A stretch of DNA of 8,933 bases from Phycisphaerae bacterium (GTDB lineage Bacteria; Planctomycetota; Phycisphaerae; Sedimentisphaerales; SG8-4), in NCBI GenBank assembly GCA_030613765.1, contig JAUWLI010000102.1, forward strand, positions 1 to 8,933. The letters are read 5' to 3'. A program made the position numbers and the translations under genes. Shown here one piece after another: positions 6,341 through 8,933 of the stretch (its first letter is position 1; each line of letters opens with the position of its first letter). The notes under the pieces are model-generated. The model was not told the origin of the DNA. It saw only the letters and a list, made by a program, of their open reading frames with translations, and did not search any database.

Positions 6341-6415
6341 TGGCTTACCTTTCAATAAGAAATTAATTCCCAAAAGTGGGTTTCTGCAAAAGCTCTTATT
6401 TGTATTGTTACAAAA

Positions 6416-6787
6416 CTACTTCAATCGAAACATGGAAAGCGTATCTTGGTCGCAGTTTGCAGAATGAATGTCATCAATGAATTCAATATCCCTAATATGC
6501 TGGTTGGACAAAAAAGCCCCTTCAATATGGGGCATCGGACCATTTTTTATCCTCGTAGATAACTGATTAGCAATGTAAGAAGTGAGGCTAACTTGAACAT
6601 CGGCACCAGTTCCTCCAATAACCAAGCCTAAAGACTTGAAATCATCTGGATACCTTTTAGCAAATTCAATAGCAATTTGGTACGGAGTTGAAAAAGCCCT
6701 GCCAAAATGGTGCGATTGATCGTAAGGTACATTCGAAAGAATTGTGATTACTTTCTCTTCAAAATTATAATCTTCCCATTTGATCAT
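6416..6787 (-). CDS. Unrecognised 123-residue protein, first gene of the leftward cassette
   Basis: I do not recognise this protein. The ATG at 6787 is preceded by AAAGGAG with an 8 nt spacer, which makes it far better than an in-frame ATG at 6820. The promoter at 6851-6878 would start transcription just upstream of both. The protein has no signal peptide or membrane helix, so it is likely cytoplasmic. It starts with a mixed helical region (WEDYNFEEKVITILSNV). It continues with HHFGRAFSTPYQIAIEFAKR, then VIGGTGADVQVSLTSYIANQL, a Gly-rich turn before a Ser/Thr-rich helix, then IEGAFLSNQHIRDIEFID, and ends in TLSMFRLK. The His-His-Phe-Gly and Gly-Gly-Thr-Gly segments stand out but prove no activity. 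It heads a probable operon with the helix-turn-helix gene in AT-rich DNA, which suggests an accessory or mobile-element function (inference). Confidence 0.78.
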   Translation of the reverse strand: MIKWEDYNFEEKVITILSNVPYDQSHHFGRAFSTPYQIAIEFAKRYPDDFKSLGLVIGGTGADVQVSLTSYIANQLSTRIKNGPMPHIEGAFLSNQHIRDIEFIDDIHSANCDQDTLSMFRLK

Positions 6788-6795
6788 CGTATAAT

Positions 6796-6802
6796 CTCCT
6801 TT
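6796..6802 (-). promoter_or_regulatory. Ribosome binding site that decides the start at 6787
   Basis: AAAGGAG on the minus strand lies 8 nt before the ATG at 6787. The upstream in-frame ATG at 6820 would place this site inside the coding region and has no comparable site of its own. Confidence 0.82.
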
Positions 6803-6850
6803 AAAAGACGTTTTGGCCACTTTTATTCTTTAAAAAGCACATTTAAACTT

Positions 6851-6878
6851 ATTATACGCTATATTTACTGTTTGTCAA
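6851..6878 (-). promoter_or_regulatory. Near-perfect sigma-70 promoter for the leftward cassette
   Basis: On the minus strand TTGACA (6873-6878) and TATAAT (6851-6856) are both exact consensus boxes, separated by 16 nt. Transcription would start near 6844 and leave a leader of about 57 nt before the ATG at 6787. An inverted repeat CTATATTT (6859-6866) / AAATATAG (6891-6898) surrounds the -35 box and could be an operator, though 8 bp in such AT-rich DNA is weak evidence. Confidence 0.75.
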
Positions 6879-6937
6879 CTAAAATATATAAAATATAGTA
6901 AAATTTTTTAATATATCAGTCAGTTTGCATTCCTATA

Positions 6938-6966
6938 TTGACTTTAGCGGATTATCAGCTTATTAT
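6938..6966 (+). promoter_or_regulatory. Sigma-70 promoter for the rightward small gene
   Basis: TTGACT (6938-6943) and TATTAT (6961-6966) each match consensus at five of six positions, with the ideal 17 nt spacer. Transcription would start near 6973, 37 nt before the ATG at 7010. Together with the promoter at 6851-6878 it forms a divergent pair whose -35 boxes are about 60 bp apart. Confidence 0.6.
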
Positions 6967-7009
6967 AACTGAATAATAGGTTTTTGATTGTTTTTGAAAA
7001 GAGAATGAA

Positions 7010-7165
7010 ATGGTAATCAGAAGACATCAAAACGACAAAAGAACATTTACTGAACTGAACTATAAGCAGCAGGCTCAATCAATCAATGCAGTAAGAATAA
7101 ATTTGAAAAAGATGGAACGAACTCATGAACGAAGAGCTTTGGAAGAAGGACGTATTTGGAGATAG
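7010..7165 (+). CDS. Small basic 51-residue protein, unknown function
   Basis: The frame runs from ATG 7010 to TAG and gives a 51-residue, Arg/Lys-rich, mostly helical-looking protein. It starts MVIRRHQNDKRTFTELNYKQ, has QAQSINAVRINLKKMER in the middle and ends ERRALEEGRIWR. The pattern Q-x-x-SINA-x4-L-x-K-x5-H-x-RRA looks like a conserved small protein, not random sequence, but I cannot name a family. A good promoter lies 37 nt upstream of the start codon. The Shine-Dalgarno site is weak (AAGAGA, about 7 nt before ATG). The protein is divergent from the two-gene leftward unit, an arrangement typical of small regulators, antitoxins or mobile-element accessory genes. No counterpart of known type is recognised. 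Confidence 0.5.
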   Translation: MVIRRHQNDKRTFTELNYKQQAQSINAVRINLKKMERTHERRALEEGRIWR

Positions 7166-7271
7166 TCCCATGAAGGATTTAATTAGGGGCACAATGATTA
7201 TAGCAGATGCCGAGAAGATTCAGTATAGAATTAGCAGACGGCTAATAATATTAAAAATCAAAATTATTTAA
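7125..7271 (+). CDS. Possible second small protein overlapping the 51-residue gene in another frame
   Basis: An open frame from ATG 7125 to TAA gives 48 residues. It starts MNEELWKKDVFGDSPMKDL, continues with RGTMIIADAEKIQYRISRR, and ends in a basic hydrophobic stretch (LIILKIKII). It overlaps the last 41 bp of the upstream small gene in the +1 frame, so translational coupling is possible. The only start signal is a weak GGA about 8 nt upstream. An alternative is that the two frames were once one protein, split by a frameshift. The AT-rich tail may simply be non-coding. Confidence 0.25.
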   Translation: MNEELWKKDVFGDSPMKDLIRGTMIIADAEKIQYRISRRLIILKIKII

Positions 7272-7316
7272 AATCCGTGATTTGGCAATTTCGGAATGTC
7301 TTGGCAAGCATAGATT

Positions 7317-8933
7317 TCATTTGTTGATCTGTTTGATTTCAAAAGCATTGAGGACCGCCTTCGAGCCTTCGCGTCCTCTCCTGGCCGGGTCGGGATAGTC
7401 GTTATTGCCGCCGTCGATGATGACCAAAACATCATTGGAGCCGTCCGTCTTGAACCGGATCACAGATTTGCCGACCCTGGCGTCCGAGGTCGCGCTCGTC
7501 ACGTCGATATCGCGGGCCTCCCGGATCGATGCAACGCCTTTGCCCGTGCCCGTGCCGATGTCCCATCCGCGATAGCCCGGCAGCGGTTGGGCTGGCAGCG
7601 GCATGGCACGCACGAGCGGCAGGTTCGGCATGCGCGAAGGCTGATCCAGGCTGTTGCGCGTGCTCTGCTTCCTCGGCTCCCAATGGTTGTGGTAGCACGT
7701 CATTTCGTATTCGTCGGCTGGCAGGCCATTGATTCGCATAAGGATGTCCCCGGTTCGCTCTCCGCCCCAGTCGATGTTGTGGAACCAGCCGTTGGCGATT
7801 GGGTCTGCTTTCGGCTTTCCGGTCGGTCGTCCCCCGCCGCCAAGGTTGTCTCGACTCATGCCGTATACGGCGAATCCACCGTTGCCGTGGCTGCCGCATT
7901 CGAGCATAACGTGTACGCCCGTGCCGTCGAGCCCGGCCGTACCCGGTGGATTTTTCCCGCCCGAGCCGTCTTCCCAAGTGGCGTCGTGCATGTACATGTC
8001 AGCCCAGCGAAGTGCCACGAACGGCGTCCAACCCGGCTTGAGCGTGCCGGGCACAGGCGTGGGGTCCTTCTCGCTTTTCGGCAACGCAAGGTCGACTTTC
8101 AACGTAATCAGGGCCTTGTCCTTCGTTCCAGTCTGCATAGCATAGAGGGCATCCATTTCATCCATCGTGAATCTTGTACTGACCACCGAATGCTTCTGTT
8201 TGCCTGGGCGGTACTTGATGTAGGTGGTGGCGACGATGGTGCCATCGGGCAGCAATTCCATACCGGGATAACCGCAATCCGAGCCAGCATAGCTATGCAA
8301 TAGCTTGATGCGGTACCGGCCGGGACGTCCCGTGAGGATGTCCTCATAGGTCCCCACCCACGCAACGAAATGGCCCCGCGTGGGGCTTTTCGGCGCCATG
8401 TCGCGGAAGGCAATTACCAGTCTTCCGTTTGATGTGTAGACGCCCATGTGCCGGTCGCCGGTAAGGCCCCAGGGCGTGTCGACCGGTTTGCTCCAGTTTT
8501 TGCCTTCATCCCGGCTGAACATCATCAGGCTGAGGCCTTTGTGCGTGTTCTCACGCATTAGACAACACAGTTCCTTGTCGTCCGGGGAGCGGAAGACGAA
8601 AGGTTCGCAGGGAGCTTTACCGTCAACCTCGGCAACGACCTGAGGGCTGGACCAGGTCAGGCCGCCGTCTTTTGTTATTGTCTGAAGAACCTGCACCGAA
8701 CCGCTGCTTCGTCGATGGTAGAATCCGGCATAAGTGCCGTCCTTGAGGCGGACGATGGAACTGAACGTCATGATGCAATGGAAATCCTTGCCCAGTGGTT
8801 TCATCTCCCGCCAGGTCTTGCCGCCATCTTCACTGACGATTCGCGGCATGTTCGGCCGGGCTGAGAACACCCACAAGCGTTCCCTCCCCTGCGGATCCAC
8901 CATTCGATAGATGCTGGGACAATTCCAATGTTT
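7317..8933 (-). CDS. Sialidase/BNR-repeat protein with C-terminal sandwich-like domain (5' end outside window)
   Basis: The frame is open to the window edge: ten codons before the Met at 8903 read [10 protein letters not shown] and fit the family. The gene therefore continues upstream and the Met at 8903 is internal. The first roughly 255 residues counted from that Met are a sialidase-type beta-propeller. Three Asp-box motifs are visible: SEDGGKTW (24-31), TKDGGLTW (77-84) and SRDEGKNW (130-137). [15 protein letters not shown] and [22 protein letters not shown] are further family-like blocks. Such proteins cleave sialic acid or related sugars, but substrate and catalytic residues cannot be fixed without the missing start. 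After a linker, residues about 290-528 look like a malectin-like or carbohydrate-binding beta sandwich ([31 protein letters not shown] at the end). The gene is noticeably GC-rich against the AT-rich island beside it. No terminator is evident after its TGA. Confidence 0.87.
   Translation of the reverse strand, partial: KHWNCPSIYRMVDPQGRERLWVFSARPNMPRIVSEDGGKTWREMKPLGKDFHCIMTFSSIVRLKDGTYAGFYHRRSSGSVQVLQTITKDGGLTWSSPQVVAEVDGKAPCEPFVFRSPDDKELCCLMRENTHKGLSLMMFSRDEGKNWSKPVDTPWGLTGDRHMGVYTSNGRLVIAFRDMAPKSPTRGHFVAWVGTYEDILTGRPGRYRIKLLHSYAGSDCGYPGMELLPDGTIVATTYIKYRPGKQKHSVVSTRFTMDEMDALYAMQTGTKDKALITLKVDLALPKSEKDPTPVPGTLKPGWTPFVALRWADMYMHDATWEDGSGGKNPPGTAGLDGTGVHVMLECGSHGNGGFAVYGMSRDNLGGGGRPTGKPKADPIANGWFHNIDWGGERTGDILMRINGLPADEYEMTCYHNHWEPRKQSTRNSLDQPSRMPNLPLVRAMPLPAQPLPGYRGWDIGTGTGKGVASIREARDIDVTSATSDARVGKSVIRFKTDGSNDVLVIIDGGNNDYPDPARRGREGSKAVLNAFEIKQINK

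Larger units (their letters stand above)
5713..7280. repeat. AT-rich island bounded by an 11 bp inverted match
   Basis: TCACGGATTTT at 5713-5723 and its exact complement AAAATCCGTGA at 7270-7280 flank the helix-turn-helix cassette and the small genes. The DNA between them is visibly richer in A and T than the genes on either side, above all the GC-rich sialidase gene. The match could mark the borders of an inserted element, or it could be two copies of a common dispersed motif. No target-site duplication was found. Confidence 0.3.

Noticed and set aside
6341..6373. N-terminal extension of the HTH protein from a TTG at 6373
   Set aside because: The ATG at 6340 has AAAGG at good spacing, whereas the TTG has no good site and adds residues outside the HTH fold.
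6788..6820. N-terminal extension of the 123-residue protein from an ATG at 6820
   Set aside because: The perfect AAAGGAG site lies within this extension and points to the ATG at 6787.
7587..8303. 238-residue plus-strand frame inside the sialidase gene
   Set aside because: It is a long antisense frame expected in GC-rich coding DNA; the minus strand carries Asp-box motifs and a coherent protein.

Overview
This window most likely comes from a heterotrophic Planctomycetota-type bacterium, probably of the Phycisphaerae/Sedimentisphaerales kind. That is an inference from three things: a single-domain FHA protein; several large secreted or membrane-anchored sugar-related proteins (beta-helix, sialidase-like, SMP-30-like); and an intergenic region whose minus strand reads as an 'NPIQTQ/KPNSNPI'-type low-complexity string that I associate with dispersed repeats in environmental planctomycete genomes. 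Shine-Dalgarno (SD) sites are clear at most genes.

Layout. Positions 51-422 (+) encode a small FHA domain protein. It converges, with a 20 bp gap, on 443-2896 (-), an 817-residue protein with three N-terminal membrane helices, a DUF362 domain and a complete SMP-30/gluconolactonase-like propeller. Next is 3074-4753 (-), a secreted right-handed beta-helix protein with its own promoter at 4805-4832. Positions 4770-5815 hold no gene I can support. They are a pile of repeats and hairpins: an ~11 bp tandem array, mutually exclusive hairpins, GAAC-type degenerate repeats, and an orphan ribosome binding site with a four-codon reading frame.

Positions 5819-7271 form an AT-rich island that looks like a compact accessory cassette. 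Two genes run leftwards: an unrecognised 123-residue protein, then an excisionase/MerR-like helix-turn-helix protein. They lie behind an almost perfect sigma-70 promoter. A second good promoter fires the opposite way into a 51-residue basic protein. This divergent unit is the best candidate in the window for something undescribed. The window closes with 7317-8933 (-), the 3' part of a GC-rich sialidase/BNR-repeat protein with a C-terminal beta-sandwich-like region, cut by the window edge.

Together the three large minus-strand genes suggest capture or breakdown of complex carbohydrates at the cell surface. They are not one tight operon, because gaps, separate promoters and the island split them. 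The island appears to have been inserted into, or grown within, repeat-rich DNA between carbohydrate genes.
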